From Pseudoalteromonas xiamenensis (lineage in GTDB: Bacteria; Pseudomonadota; Gammaproteobacteria; Enterobacterales; Alteromonadaceae), in assembly GCF_030994125.1 (NCBI RefSeq), contig NZ_CP099917.1, positions 1,116,001-1,180,000 of the forward strand: a stretch of DNA of 64,000 bases, written 5' to 3'. Both the position numbers and the translations under genes were made by a program. Of this stretch, positions 63,507 through 64,000 are shown piece after piece. Below the pieces are notes generated by a model that did no database searches, was not told the origin of the DNA, and worked only from the letters and a program-made list of their open reading frames with translations. Numbering within the stretch: the stretch's first letter is position 1; every line of letters begins with the position of its first letter.

Positions 63507-64000
63507 TTAGAGATTGCTGTTCTCTTTTGAAGCATTCCCTTCGGCAATCGACTGGTTACCACTTGTATAAAACGTTAGTGTACCAAGACGCTCTTGAAAA
63601 TATCGAGTTTGATTAAACTCGTGGATTTTCATCACTTGATTGAAATGAAACGTTGACTCTACACTGGCTACATTGTTCACAGCCCACTGTTCAAGTGCAT
63701 CGGACTTAGAAAATTGCTCTGGCATCTCGTCTTTATCCGCAAGTAACTTACTCCAAAGTTCTTTTTGTATTTGAGCTGGAGAGCCTTCCATTTCCTTCAA
63801 GGCATCATTTATCCAACCTACTCCAAATTCATTATACGCTTTGAGCACGTTCTTATAGAGGCTACGGCGGTCGGATTCAGACGCGATATCGTCTTGCTGA
63901 GCAACATAGTCACCTGACTCGGTTTGGTAATATTGTCGATGCGCTTGATAATTCATTTGTTCACCGAGGTACGCAAATAAATCCTGTTCCGCGTCTTTAT
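63507..64000 (-). CDS. Protein of unknown function, 5' end outside the window
   Basis: An ATG at 63956 gives 149 residues, but the frame stays open to the window edge (AEQDLFAYLGEQ precedes it), so the true start probably lies beyond 64000. The visible part is soluble, charged and helical, without a signal peptide or a motif I recognise. It may be a C-terminal portion of a larger protein. Confidence 0.55.
   Translation of the reverse strand, partial: KDAEQDLFAYLGEQMNYQAHRQYYQTESGDYVAQQDDIASESDRRSLYKNVLKAYNEFGVGWINDALKEMEGSPAQIQKELWSKLLADKDEMPEQFSKSDALEQWAVNNVASVESTFHFNQVMKIHEFNQTRYFQERLGTLTFYTSGNQSIAEGNASKENSNL

Overview
The window looks like chromosome from a marine gammaproteobacterium of the Alteromonadales, most like Pseudoalteromonas. 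This is inferred from low-to-moderate GC, the gene repertoire (GH18 chitinase with CBM5/12 modules, NDH-2, hut genes under a LysR regulator, DUF3297, AidA/PixA-like protein) and the protein flavour; no rRNA or other marker gene is present to prove it.

The left half (1-32.0 kb) is an accessory island made of two tandem units offset by exactly 14,908 bp. Each unit, read left to right, holds: a 5'-truncated IS5-type transposase; a hipBA toxin-antitoxin operon preceded by four GGATAATTATCC-type palindromes; an MbcA/ParS/Xre-type antitoxin gene broken by an in-frame stop; an orphan HTH protein; an excisionase-like protein; a tyrosine recombinase cut off before its catalytic tyrosine; a small putative immunity gene; and a giant secreted SpvB/FG-GAP/RHS protein ending in a GIY-YIG-like (URI nuclease) toxin tip. 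From about 1.1 kb to 12.29 kb the two units appear to differ at a single silent base. At 12,294/27,202, inside the giant ORFs, identity stops. The last ~2,070 residues of the two giant proteins are the same, but the first ~790 and ~1,020 residues are unrelated modular arrays: seven FN3-like modules in one, three other module types in the other. Toxin tip and immunity protein are thus duplicated while the exposed N-terminus has been exchanged. A third, full-length IS copy with recognisable terminal inverted repeats (30,495-32,020) closes the island and cuts off the 5' end of an NTF2-like gene.

The right half (32.0-64 kb) is ordinary chromosome. It contains a LysR regulator and a polysaccharide flippase; a sulfide/persulfide detoxification operon (MBL persulfide dioxygenase, TauE/SafE exporter, rhodanese) behind a perfect 15-bp palindrome; a secreted protein of unknown function; a LysR gene divergent from a secreted esterase; a large modular chitinase; small DUF4124 and DUF3297 proteins; an MFS transporter; a secreted beta-helix-like protein; a membrane-anchored HExxH peptidase; hutH-hutU with a divergent LysR regulator and an operator-like inverted repeat between them; an orphan RiPP-precursor-like peptide; a multi-pass membrane protein; an alpha/beta-hydrolase-like protein; a pectate-lyase-superfamily secreted protein; NDH-2; a serine beta-lactamase-like lipoprotein; an AidA/PixA family protein; a YdcZ-type DMT transporter; a Crp/Fnr regulator; and a partial gene running off the right edge. 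Many genes here are separated by clear hairpin terminators, which are listed.

The most interesting system is the duplicated polymorphic-toxin locus: two secreted RHS-type toxins with identical warheads and immunity but different N-terminal modules, joined by an 11-12 kb near-identical repeat bounded by IS sequence. Recombination across that repeat could delete or amplify units and exchange N-termini.
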